Below, piece after piece: positions 26,881 through 39,839 of a stretch of DNA of 44,294 nucleotides. The stretch spans positions 1 to 44,294 of the forward strand of contig JNDT01001107.1 in NCBI GenBank assembly GCA_000697055.1, in the 5' to 3' direction. Position numbers and translations under genes: made by a program. Source of the DNA: Saksenaea vasiformis B4078. Taxonomy: Eukaryota > Mucoromycota > Mucoromycetes > Mucorales > Saksenaeaceae. The notes under the pieces are model-generated. The model saw nothing but the letters and a program-made list of their open reading frames with translations. It was not told where the DNA came from and made no database searches. Numbering within the stretch: the first letter of the stretch is position 1; every line of letters begins with the position of its first letter.

Positions 26881-29738
26881 GATGACTACACGAAAATAGG
26901 ACGTGGTCAGTATGAATCAACACTTGCGTTCCTACACTCACATCTTTTTCGTTTGACAGAAGAAGGTGCAACTGTGAAAATTGGCCAAACTGCGCAACAT
27001 ATTGAAAACAGTGACGTATGAACGGACTTGTAAAATGTTAACTCCGTTGGTTTCGCCTATGTGCACCCACTGGCGCACGTCAAGTCCTGTAAATGGCGCA
27101 ATCTGAGATCTTACACACCTACTCCATGTGACAGCAGTGCCAGCAAGTATATAAAAGCATCAGAAGAGTAACTCTCCAAAAGAAATTTGTCTTTCTCCAC
27201 TTGTTGCCACTTCTCCTTCGTTTAACGTCTACTGATGGCTACCTATTTCACGCCTTCTCTGTGAGTGCGCAGTTAGACTTGCAGTATTTCTTGATATAAA
27301 ACACTCAAAGATCTTAAAAAAAGCTCATACACTTCTATATTTCTCAAACACACTATCTGGTAATCTCCCGTACCGATCTGGTCTACCTTTGCGACGTACG
27401 AACGTGGATTCCTGATTTGTGGCGGCAGATGTCCTGAAACAACGGTTGCAAGAGAATAGCTTCTCCTCATCAAAGTAGAACGTGCACTTATAGTTGGGCG
27501 ACGCTAGCGCCACCGTCTACATCGCTTTCTAGCTACATGGCCTGCGTCTCGTTGTCTCCTTTTTCTGGAAATGTAGACAAGGTACTAATGCATAAGAGCT
27601 CAATGTTTCAAGATCATACTTCTCCTCGTCAACAATACAGTGCGTAGGCTTCGCTTGTCATATCTATCAACGGCAGCACTTTTTTTTCATCTTCACACGA
27701 AGACCGAAATACTCATTAAGATAAACTAGTATAATTGTGATAAAAGAATAATCTGAAGGATCAAGACCTGTGCAACCATATATTCTGGATGCGAGTCTAA
27801 TTTGTCATCGTGGCAACATTTATTTTTAGCCCTCGCAATGATCGTTTTTAGAAGAGTGCGATGCCACTTTTACCAGGCGCAACTGTGCTCTCCAGAAATA
27901 GCGTATATTTTATGGTTTTGAAAGCTGGCGAATATCGATTGGCGATAGGACATGCTATGACTTATAGCTATTAGCAATTTTGTTTTCGTCCCATGAATGA
28001 AAGAAGATGGCATACCGTTAAAATTTGAAATAGTGCAAAGCCCCATGCAACATGACATAGCCCTGTTATGTAAGTGCAATGGAGACGGATCTTGTTTAAA
28101 GTTGATCGCTCCTGTCGCTTGTCAGTGACACACTATCAAGTCGGCGTGATGCTCTTGTCTAGCCAAATTGACACTCAGCGTCTCATAACCGCATCTGCAT
28201 ACTTGCCTGTCTGGAAGCACTCGCTTTCCTTACCAGTAGGTTTTCCTTTCATGGTTCTGCAATAACCCACACCAAAAATGGCTAAAACGCTTAATAAACA
28301 GTTTCCAAATGGTATGAAACCCCACTCCTTTCTAGACCCGTAATTTTGGCTTTGTCGCAGAGAAAGCCGTCGTGGGCTATAGTCTTTTGTGTAATAGCTG
28401 ATTTATTTTACCGAACTTATTAACTTTTCCTCCTTTTGCTTCTCTTCACCACTGCTTCGTTTTGCATACGACATCGTTTACATCGTTTCCACTGCTAGGA
28501 GGAAGACTCTGTCAGCTCTCCCTGCATTCTTCATTGATCTGCTTCACTGGAGACACGTTGCTTATTCTTATGGCTTTTTGAAGATGCAGATGATATCGTC
28601 ACGCTATCAAGGAAATGGGTAAACGTATTCAATTGGCTTAGCAAAAGCTGCAGTTCATAATACTACGTCAGCCCTAGAAATAAAAGCGAGTTGGGCACCA
28701 CTGAGAGAGACTGTGTGCCTATACGTATACGCGCATCTGCGTGATTGGGAGTGTGTGAGCGTGTGAATGTCTGTGCCTATTTCTTAATGTAAGCCTATCG
28801 CCATCCCGACGTATGCGTGGATTTCACTATCCTTGATGGAGTGAATGGAATATTTAGACTAAAGCAGGTTGTGAAGGACCGTGATAAATAAAAGGAAGTA
28901 CAGGTATTTGTAAAGTGGCAAAGCATCCTTCTGGAAGATAGCTTTTCCAGAAATACAAGTCAGGTGTGACAAAGGAAGATCCGCGCAATAGCCTAAATGA
29001 TGTGCAATGCTTTTCTCTCTGGGCTGTCTTCTCGTGCAAATCATAGCTACAGCAGAACATCCATATTTGTATATTCATGACTATCGCTAAGCAATCTAAA
29101 ATTGCTCAGAATCTGTGGTACAATCCGTGCGATTGGTGATCTGTGAGTTTTTACTACGAAAAAAAAAAGAAGTTCTGACCTACAATAGGGGGACAGACTG
29201 TACTGAACAGCTTAACATTATCAACGGCCAAGAGTATGCACTAAAGCAGTAGAATAAGATGTGTGATGCAACGTTAATTACACAGAAAGTGATAGAAACT
29301 GCTAACTTTTTTAAACAAATTTGTCATGGTGTGTGCTGCGGAAAATAAAATATGATAAACGAAAGTATGTACTACACTTTACGCCTTTTACTTCGGCTTT
29401 CCTGTTACGAAATGCATACTATTCGTGCCCACCCACAGTTATAAAAAGATTACGCCGACATGTCATGCAACTGCAGTAATGACCCTGCTCCAGGAACTGG
29501 ACAAGGATGGATGCGATTTTCGTAGTCTTTTTTTAGTGCAGATAATGGTATGAAACCTAAAAATTCTATAATGACATTGAGCCACGATGATAGAAACGAT
29601 TCTTTAATTCTGCATCTTCATGTGGTTGCGACACTAAGCCTCATGACTGTCGAGCCGTGCCCACCAGTGCCAAGTTTCTTTTTTTTTTTTTAGGTAACCA
29701 CAAATGGTGATCGCCCAGATCAGCTCAGAAACTCCGCA
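26881..29738. other. Gene-poor block upstream of Brr2
   Basis: It contains the Brr2 promoter and an orphan TATA box (27148). A minus-strand segment at 27325-27522 stays open for 66 codons and reads plausibly (KCTFYFDEEKLFSCNRCF) but has no start and no partner exon I could join. No transposon domains or RNA genes were recognised. Confidence 0.5.
27148..27157 (+). promoter_or_regulatory. Orphan TATA box
   Basis: TATATAAAAG is followed by a pyrimidine-rich leader and, at 27235, an ATG GCT in good context. The frame stays open for nine codons; a consensus donor GTGAGT starts at 27261, overlapping the ninth codon and the in-frame TGA. I cannot find downstream exons, so it may drive a non-coding RNA, a lost gene, or nothing. 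Confidence 0.35.
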
Positions 29739-29745
29739 TATAAAA
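29739..29745 (+). promoter_or_regulatory. TATA box of the NXPE-like gene
   Basis: TATAAAA lies 75 nt upstream of the ATG at 29814, with a T/C-rich leader between. Confidence 0.6.
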
Positions 29746-29813
29746 CCTCACATTTGAGGCTGTTCAGATTTGTTTTCCGAGATTCCTTCCTCTCCCTTCA
29801 ATCTCGGCCCCTA

Positions 29814-31494
29814 ATGTACGCTCCATCGACGCAACGGCGAAATCTTCTTGTCGTTGTTGCTGTTCTTACTCTCTTGTTTACGGTGACCTATTTTCAATAT
29901 GCATCATATCATGGTGTTCGAGTCGACACTAGTCCTGTTCCTGTTGCACCGGCCGTTCAACCACGACCTCCACAACCAAAACTACCTATAAAACAAAAAG
30001 CACAAGCTATAAAAACTGTGTGTGACAAAGTTAACATTGCATGGCTGTAAGTCATCAATCTCATCCTGACAAGATCACCTGCTCACTTTCTTTTTTATTT
30101 TTGTACAGGGCATCCGATAGACAATACTGGGATGGCTGGTCCACCAAGTCCATGTTTATGAAAAAAGATGGTAACTTTACCACAGAGGATGTTCAGATCA
30201 CTGAAGGAGAAACTATCTGCATTGTGGCCCTGGTAACGTAAACTTTTTTTTTTCTGTTCTGTTATGGATCATCCTTAATGGCCCCCATCTCACCTCTATT
30301 TTTCATTGTCCGATAGCTCGGTCCAGTCCCAGCTGCTTCAGCTATCCAGCCAGAAACTCATTATGGTCCTGCAGACAGTATCGTCGCTACTGCAGTAGGA
30401 AACTCTACCAAGATTTCTGTCACTTTACAACAACATCCCAAACATTTCAACGCATACTTTGCACCTGTCCATTTTGCGCACGCGGACGTTTATAGTCTGG
30501 AAAGCACGACGGAATACCGCTCCTATTTCTGGGAGACACCCATTTATCACCTTTACAAGCCTCTCAGATTTGATTCCCAGAACAAGCTGAGTGTCACAAA
30601 GAGAACCACCAGCGCGCCTGTACTGCCACCTTGCGATGCACGTCGTCCAGAGCATCTTGAGGGCAGCTGGCTTAAAACCAAGGCCACAACTACTGTAGCT
30701 GATGAAGAGACGGAGGATAACTACAAGTATTCGACAGACAGATGTTATCTCAACCAGCCATCCGCACAATGCCTTGAGAAAACGACAGTTCACGTTTGGG
30801 GCGATGCCAATGTGAGAAGGTAAATTGGGCATCAGCATGGTTATATCCAGTGGATTGTCTGACATCTACCCTGATTAGGAACTTGAAAGCGCTTGCTTCC
30901 AACGATTATTGGTGCACTGAACCAGATAGCGAATGCGTATGCAATGATGATGCAGAAGATACGACAAAGTATCCATGGGTAGCAGATCCTCAGGTACCAC
31001 TGGCGGTTGCTGTCGGAAACAACATTTTCTTCAATTCGATTGGCAGCATCACTACGAAGAATTGGCAATCAGAAATCTCGGCGCGTGTAACGACATTACC
31101 ACCCGCAGATATCGTCATTCTGTCCTTTGGAAATCACGATATCCCTCTCACCCTCCTGTCACCGAGCCAATTTTTCTCTGCTCTCAAAAATTTGACCACA
31201 TACCTTGTGAACGAACTGTACCCACACCAGAGAATAGTCGTACGAACACCTCAGTACTTTGGCCGGGGCTCGCTGCATCATACCTCGTGGAATGCAGGAC
31301 GAAGCGCAGCCTTCGCCACAGCCGTTCAGCAGGCAGTGACCGACTTCAACAGCACTAGAGTGATCCCATGGAATGTACATAAGCTGGGTATGGCAGATGC
31401 CACCTGTGCACAGGCAAACACTCCATACTCCCGGCGTGATGTAGTGTCTATTGAGAACATGTTGTTACTGAACCTGCTTTGCGGTTCAGCTTAA
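29814..31494 (+). CDS. NXPE/PC-esterase-like type II membrane protein, catalytic residues missing
   Basis: Exons 29814-30046, 30109-30232, 30317-30819, 30879-31494 (1476 nt, 491 aa). A short cytosolic N-terminus is followed by one membrane helix (about residues 11-29), a Pro-rich stem, and a lumenal part. An Ig-like region precedes a domain laid out like the SGNH-fold PC-esterase/NXPE C-terminal domain: LPPCDARRPEHLEGSW, CYL with a later CL, WGDANVRRNLKAL, FGNHD, and a C-terminal DVVS-IEN-LNLLC. In active members block I is GDS and the C-terminal motif is DxxH. Here these positions are A283 (GDA) and S477 (DVVS), so both the nucleophile and the His appear lost. It is probably a Golgi or surface protein with a binding role. 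Family assignment is by pattern only. Confidence 0.78.
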
Positions 31495-31765
31495 TTTGCT
31501 TTTCAGTCGTCTAGATATTTTAAATACTTAATTGGTGACATTATCATGCATATCAGCTGCCAGCCCTTTCCAGGTTCGATACTGATGCCTTTCATATCTT
31601 TAAGAATAAATAATCATCATCTTCGGTCCTTTTCCTCCCAAAAAAAAAAAACAATGTTTATAGCTCGGCAGCGAATATCCTTTAATCGAACATTTACTGC
31701 GAATTCTAATCTCTATGTACAAAATAAAATATAAATATGTCGAAGTACGCTGAACATAAACGGCT

Positions 31766-32960
31766 TTACTGCTCTGTTGCTGCCTGCCATGCACACATTC
31801 GGCCATCTTCACCACCCGATAATATACTCTGCGTGTTATGGTTCCAGAAAACAGAGCGCACAACATCGCTGTGTCCTCCTTGCAGAACTTGGCAAAGCTG
31901 AAGCTGTGCTACATTGACGTGGAAGAAATTGATAGCACCGCTAGGAGGAAATATTTAGCTACATAGCATCTTATAACATCATACATACGCGTAATTTCCT
32001 GTGATCAGATAAAACCGCTGTGATACGGGATCATAACTGCAGTCAATAGCATAATCAACGGGTGCTACACTTGTCTGTCTGATATCTCCGTAATCGCAAA
32101 TCAAGTCTCCCTACCATTGTTGTCAGCCAAATTGAATATTGTATGGCAAAAGTTAATACCTCTAACGTATGAAGAGAAAAAGTTTCGATGTGCGTCAGGC
32201 AATACAAGTATTCCGCACTGGGACCGAAATAGCCGGCCTTTGTAACGGAGGATCCAGAGTTCACGACAGCCAGCAATGCCTCTTCTTCATCAAAACCTGT
32301 CACATCGTAACTATTGACTAATCCATCTGTCGAACACGATATCAACTGAGATGGCAAAGTAGGATGGCATTGAATCTGTCGAAATTATAGATAAGGGAAA
32401 AAAAATCCATTAAACTTGTTATGTACCTCAGTGACAACATCTCCATGCGACTCGACAAATTTGCTTAACAGGTTCGTATTGCGGGTATCAAAGAAAGCCA
32501 AATCGGCAGCTTGCGTCTCTGGAGATATATCCGTTCCTGCCACAGCCATAGAATCATTGCAGTTGATATCAAAAGCCGTCAGAGGTTTATCATCTGTCGA
32601 TTCAGTTAACCTCTGATACGCGACTGTGTTTCAAATCTTACACTGAAATATTTGTACAGGGCTTCCAGCAGTACGTAAGTCCCAGCGAGCAAGGCGCCCA
32701 TCCTCAGACGCAGTAAAAAGATACTGATCATTAAATAGCTTCATCTTCGAAATTCTGTCTGTATGAAATGAACAAGTGTTGGCAAGCTGAAGTGTATTTA
32801 AATCGTAGAGGCGCACAAGATTATCAGAAGCCGACGCGATTGCATATTGGCTGTTGACCGCGACATCAAATACATAGTTTTCACCAAGACTTAAATCAAT
32901 TCCTCGCACCAACTGGAAAGGTGGAAGAATATCATGGCATATCTGCACATCGATCGTCAT
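31766..32960 (-). CDS. WD40-repeat protein, WDR89-like
   Basis: Exons 32960-32642, 32593-32427, 32375-32160, 32110-31989, 31940-31766 (999 nt, 332 aa). It folds as one WD40 propeller; repeats end in recognisable LYDL, RWDL, FFDT and MCAW units. The pattern KPLTAFDINCND, then an AGTDIS strand, FVESHGDVVTEIQCHP, and STDGLVNSYDV matches WDR89-type proteins, whose function is poorly known. Exon 1 is joined to exon 2 with a 48-nt intron (GTAAGA donor, TTAAC branch-like site) chosen over 33- and 45-nt alternatives because it gives the best donor and restores an expected Q-Y-D-D-K-P. It converges on the NXPE-like gene, with 271 nt between stops. Confidence 0.88.
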
Positions 32961-33466
32961 GTTCGCGCAACGAGAAAGCTGACAAAAACAAGAGATGTTC
33001 TCCGGACACGAAGAACGCAGTCCTTTTCACACCGCGTTCCGGGGGGGTCAGCAGGATTTACGCGTTTGAATTTTGCGCCCATTATCCTCTTTGCATGGAC
33101 ACGACACGAAAGGAAACCAAGATCATGTGCATACTCAAAGAAAACAACGCGTCGAAACAAATAAAGCGTCTTAGTCTATGTTGCTTAGGTCAATTATCAT
33201 GGCAGATGGGGATATTTATTGAAAAAGATATGCCCCCTTTCCTCGGCTTTGTCTCCACTGACTGCCGTGTATTACTTCGATGAGAGGAATATGGAGGATT
33301 TTTTATTATCATTTTATCTTTCGTTTCGTTTGCATGATCCCTGTTCCGAACTGTCCTTGGTGCACACCTAGACGTTGTCCCACCTGGCATTTTTCACAAT
33401 CGATCGCTGAACACTGCATCGCTTCAAATCCTCTGCAGCACGGCTCTCAGGAATTTATTCATTTTC
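32961..33466. other. Intergenic region between Med8 and WDR89-like genes
   Basis: About 500 nt holding the presumed WDR89-like promoter and the Med8 3' flank. Plus-strand frames overlapping the WDR89-like start are not convincing genes. Confidence 0.55.
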
Positions 33467-34219
33467 TTATTGTGTCTTATTTGGCACTGCCAGCTTTTTC
33501 AGATCGCTACCCGGCAGCTCTTCTTTACCGCTGCTGTAAAAGTTGATCATACATTCTAGTTTCCATTTGCGCCAGACACTTTCTGATGGAAATCCCATCT
33601 TTTCCCATTCTTGCTGTGGCTTTTCTTTCCCTTCTTCCTCTTCCTCCTCTTCTTCCTCATACCGCTGTAAAAATGTATCACGATGATCATTTACAAGATC
33701 CGAAACGAAGGTTACTGCATCTGTAGCTAACCGATCGTGCCGTTGCCGTAAATCTGACCATTGATCCAGTCGCGCACGGATCCATTGTTCATCATTGTGA
33801 AGTCCATTACGTGTATTGTCGTGGTGAGGTTCCAGTAACTCCCGTGCAATAGCTTCCTGAGTTTCTGCTTCAAGCTGCTCGATATCTGGGATCAACTTGG
33901 TTCGCAGGAGCACACCTAGGATGTTGGTTTCTTGTTCGGTTGTTGTGGGTATATAGGGATGTAGCATGAGTTTTGGTAATGTTGCATTGCTTCCTGTCTC
34001 GGTGTAGTTGTAGAAATCTTCGGATAATGACGCGAATTTCGCTGTAAGCATGTTGAATTTGTTAAGCAGATCAGGCCAAGCTAGAAAATATTTGGGTTCT
34101 TTAATGTAAGCGATTTGTGTAGCAAGTGTTTCTTGTAGGGATGACAGTTTTCCTCGTAATGCTTCCAACTCCTGGACGGTGTTGGGATCAAGGTTGGGTT
34201 GTACATGCTGAATATCCAT
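33467..34219 (-). CDS. MED8: Mediator complex subunit 8
   Basis: A single exon of 250 aa. The first ATG in the frame is at 34219; upstream sequence is open but lacks an ATG. The N-terminal helical part (LEALRGKLSSLQETLA, then WPDLLNKFNMLTAKFASLSEDF) is the Med8 signature, a helix followed by a W-x-x-L-x-x-x-F-N segment that packs in the Mediator head with Med18/Med20. The middle (LRTKLIPDIE) is also typical. An acidic Glu run and a basic C-terminal region (VWRKWKLECMINFY) follow. It links activators to RNA polymerase II. It shares an upstream region of 657 nt with the divergent aldehyde dehydrogenase gene. Confidence 0.87.
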   Translation of the reverse strand: MDIQHVQPNLDPNTVQELEALRGKLSSLQETLATQIAYIKEPKYFLAWPDLLNKFNMLTAKFASLSEDFYNYTETGSNATLPKLMLHPYIPTTTEQETNILGVLLRTKLIPDIEQLEAETQEAIARELLEPHHDNTRNGLHNDEQWIRARLDQWSDLRQRHDRLATDAVTFVSDLVNDHRDTFLQRYEEEEEEEEEGKEKPQQEWEKMGFPSESVWRKWKLECMINFYSSGKEELPGSDLKKLAVPNKTQ

Positions 34220-34876
34220 GTTGTAATCGCTAAAGAGCCACTGAAAAAGGACGTCGATGTCAAGTGAAGGCCTTTTAATCCCCGCATGAGCCAACGGTCC
34301 AGAGCGATGATTCCGCAACCCAGTGCTAGGAAAAAAAAGTTTGCAAAGTTACATAGCACTTTCGTTTCAAAGCTGGAACTATGATATGTATCTTTGCTTT
34401 TCTTGTACGAGCAAACTTAATTGCTTTGGTAAGAGGATGCATGTGCTGTGTTGGACAATGCGTTCCTTCGCGTTGAACAAAGACCTTAATCAGGATGGTA
34501 TCTGTTCTGCTTACTTTATTTATGCTTGCCTCATGTGCTGAGGGTTGCATTACATGCCTAACTAGCGACGCTATATGTATTCTTTCTAGTCTTTTCAACA
34601 AGGATTCTCTCTGGGAAAAGAGTATAATATCTTAGGACATGTTCTATGTAATATGAATTGGAGAAAGGTTAGAAATAGCTGTTTAGCGATACGAAATGAG
34701 AGAGAAAAAAAAAAAAAAAGAAGGTTGCCCACTTTGAGACTAAAAATGATTACATGGGCCACGTCGTTAACCTTAAAAGGGTTACTTGTGAAAATTTTGT
34801 TTTGACTCACCGACCAGGGCCTATAAAAGGCCTGAATTTTTTTAAGTTGTAGACATACTTCACTCTGAGTAAAGCC
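34220..34876. other. Divergent promoter region, Med8 and ALDH3
   Basis: About 650 nt with no gene supported. A T-rich tract near 34700 and a TATA box near 34822 are present. Confidence 0.6.
34822..34828 (+). promoter_or_regulatory. TATA box of the aldehyde dehydrogenase gene
   Basis: TATAAAA lies 55 nt upstream of the ATG at 34877 and is flanked on both sides by GGCC, forming a short inverted repeat around the TATA core. Confidence 0.6.
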
Positions 34877-37051
<2,175 letters not shown>

Positions 37052-37323
37052 AGTTACAGCTAGTATCACGCATCTCTTCCAAAAAAGTTCTAATATTCCC
37101 GTCTGTGAAATATATATGCTATCCAACAATTGGAGAAAACAAAACGTATTCTTGCAAACAATTCGATGTTTATCTCTGTCCAATATGTGAACCACATTAC
37201 TTTAGTATTAACTTTGTGTTGACAAGTGAGGCCGTCGGGTATTACAGTAAAAGGTAGATAATCCATGGCAGTGACTATGACCCTGAATTGAACACCAGCT
37301 ATCGCCTGGCACAATAGATTTTT

Positions 37324-39714
37324 TTATTGCTCTTGTTGTCTAGCTTTTTGCCAGGCCTCTGCCATTGCCAACAACTTAAGGTTACCGGTCTGGACGTTGT
37401 CATCTGGGAAGATGTAATCGAAGTATTCTTCCATGATAATGTTATCGTCTGTGGAGTCCTCTGCTCTTCTTCTCTTCTTGACAACCTTGGGCATCTTGTT
37501 CTTGACAACATCCTGTGACTCTTCTGATCCATAGTTCTCTTCAAAGTCTTTCCATGCCTCGAGCAAGAGCACCCGCTATGAACAAATATTAATTGAAACT
37601 TCCGTGCACCACATCTGATCCCCACCTCTTCTTTCAGTTCTTTTCGTTTCATACTATCATATGCATCTTCAAAGATCTTTCGTGCACGCACGACACCTTC
37701 TTCATCACCATTTTCATGTGATATAGATAATTCAAACTGTGCAAAACTGATGTAGACTTTGACGTGCTCTGTGCGCTCCAGCAACCGAAGGTAGAGCTCT
37801 CGAGTCTTGTCATATTCACCCTCGCTGATCTCGAAATCTTGATAAATGATTAGAAATGAAGAGATTCTAGATACACGGCTTACCAATATAAGCTTTCCAC
37901 AGAAGCTCAGGCATATCGAGTGTAGGCTGACTAATAGCAAGCTCAAAGATTGCACGACATCTTTCCTGCTCCTCTAATGGTTTTTCAAGCTCGGCAAATT
38001 TGATCCAAGCAGCGCAATTTGCTGGATTGTATTCAAGATATTTGGTGTATAAGGTTCGGCATCGGTCGAATTCCGTGAGCTATACATATCGTTATTAGTT
38101 GTCGTTAACTCTCTCTGTAAGTTACCGCACCTGTTTCTCAAGCTCAATATAGCCTTTGAATAATTTATCCTTAGGACACATGCCAATAGCTCGACCTAAC
38201 AGCTTTCGGGCTGCCTGGATATTCAGTTGCCTGACTTCAAATTGGGCAAAGAGGAGCCAAATCTTTGCAAACGTAAATGTTTTGTGTGGTATCAACTTGA
38301 GACATTCGTTATAAATATCTCGCGTCCGTTCCAAATCCTGCCGCCAGTTAGAAATCTTTCACAATTTCGACTAATGCGCAAGTTACCTCTGTTTCCAATT
38401 CTTCGTACAAAGCATAGTTAATCCACAGATAAATATAACGTCTCCAGTAGCGTTTTTCCATGGCTGGAGGCACTTGCGCAATTGCCCGTTCATAGACTTC
38501 TCGTACACGATTGACATCTCCAGCAGACTCTTCGAGTTTTGCGTAATCAAACCAAACATCGTAATTTTTCGGGTTTGCTTCAATTTCCTCTTCATACTGC
38601 ACTCGTCGCTTTCCAATAACAACGTTTTCGACACCCTCTTTATCACCGTATTGTTTCTCAAAGTTGGTGTATTGATTGTATAGCGACTGGGATTTTGTTT
38701 TTGGAAGACGATCCAAACCATATTTGAAAATAACACGTGCACGTTCGTACTAACAAATCAGAATGTAAAAGGCAGACAGCTAAATTGGTTAAGTGTACCT
38801 CTTTCAACTTGATCTCAAACTTGGCAAACGCTACCAAGACCTTTTGATCCAATTTGTCATCACCAAGGTACTCGATTGCTTCTGAGTAAATTTCTCGGCA
38901 CTTTGCTACGTTTGCACTTAGTCTTCACAAACCTGTCAAGTCAAGATGCCTCTTTACCTAAGTTATTGTGCTCTTCCTCAAATTTTGCCCATTTTATCCA
39001 ATTCTTCGGCTCAGGGTGGATGCTTACGAATCGCTCATAAATTGCACGGGCTCTTTCATGTTCGTCGTAACGCAATTCCATCTTAATATAGGCCTGCCAT
39101 GCGGCCTCGTCTGGCTCCCACTTCACCCAACGCTCAAACACGTTTCGTGCTTTGGGCACATCACCCAAAGTTTCCTCCATATATGTATACTTGTACCATA
39201 TCTGATCGACACGGGGAAGCAGGGTTGTTGCACGGTCGAGCAGATTACGAGCATGCTGGACATTGCGATTTTTCATTTCCATCTCGATATATCTCAACCA
39301 AATGGCTATGTTACGCCATTCCACATCCAATGCACGTTCGTAAACGGATCGTGCCCGCTGGAACTCCATCTGACTATCTTCCCATGCGGCATATTTAAGC
39401 CAGTTGCTGATGTTCAGACGGTTCTTTCGGATGTTGTCTTCAAATTCTTTACGTTTGCGCTGTCTAAATTCCGAAAGTTCTTCCAAATCGGCGATCTTTT
39501 GTTTTGGAATGGAATGCACTGGTTCTAGTCGACGGTCATGAGCTTCACGTAAAATCTGTTCGGCCGTGATTTGGACCGGTGCTGGGTTTTTGTTTTTGAC
39601 CTATGTATTCAAAGGTGGAAGGCCATTAGTACATATAGATTAATTACTCTTTTCCCATACCTTGGGAGGTCTTGGATTCTTTCCAAATCCACTTGTTGTC
39701 TGTCCAGGATCCAT
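37324..39714 (-). CDS. CLF1: Pre-mRNA splicing factor Clf1 / CRNKL1 (crooked neck)
   Basis: Eight exons: 39714-39661, 39600-38958, 38905-38799, 38749-38387, 38337-38131, 38079-37884, 37837-37626, 37575-37324 (2034 nt, 677 aa; human CRNKL1 about 690). A HAT-repeat superhelix of the NineTeen complex that scaffolds the activated spliceosome. [18 protein letters not shown] is the conserved N-terminus; HAT units ([55 protein letters not shown]) run throughout; [11 protein letters not shown] closes the protein. An in-frame ATG at 39834 could add 40 residues, but the orthologue start matches 39714. Exon 3 uses the acceptor at 38906, needed to keep the frame. It converges on the ALDH3 gene (272 nt between stops). 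Confidence 0.95.
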
Positions 39715-39839
39715 GGCTAAGGAAGACGTACGCAACGGAAAGATGACAAGAGAGCGTCGAAAAATTTCACGCGCTGTCGGACTCAAAGGGAATTGGCCTT
39801 TCGGACATACTGGACGAAAGTCACAGGTTTCCATATCCC

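Noticed and set aside
31573..31587. T-loop-like GGTTCGA motif suggesting a tRNA
   Set aside because: No acceptor stem, anticodon arm or D arm could be paired around it.
32594..32675. 33-nt and 45-nt alternatives for WDR89-like intron 1
   Set aside because: The 33-nt form is too short, and the 45-nt form removes conserved-looking residues. The 48-nt intron has the best donor and a branch-like site.
32921..33283. Plus-strand frame overlapping the WDR89-like start
   Set aside because: It is antisense to a well-supported gene at its left end and has no recognisable domain.
38906..38957. Earlier AG acceptors for Clf1 intron 2
   Set aside because: They give stops or break the HAT repeat; only the acceptor at 38906 restores a run matching human CRNKL1.
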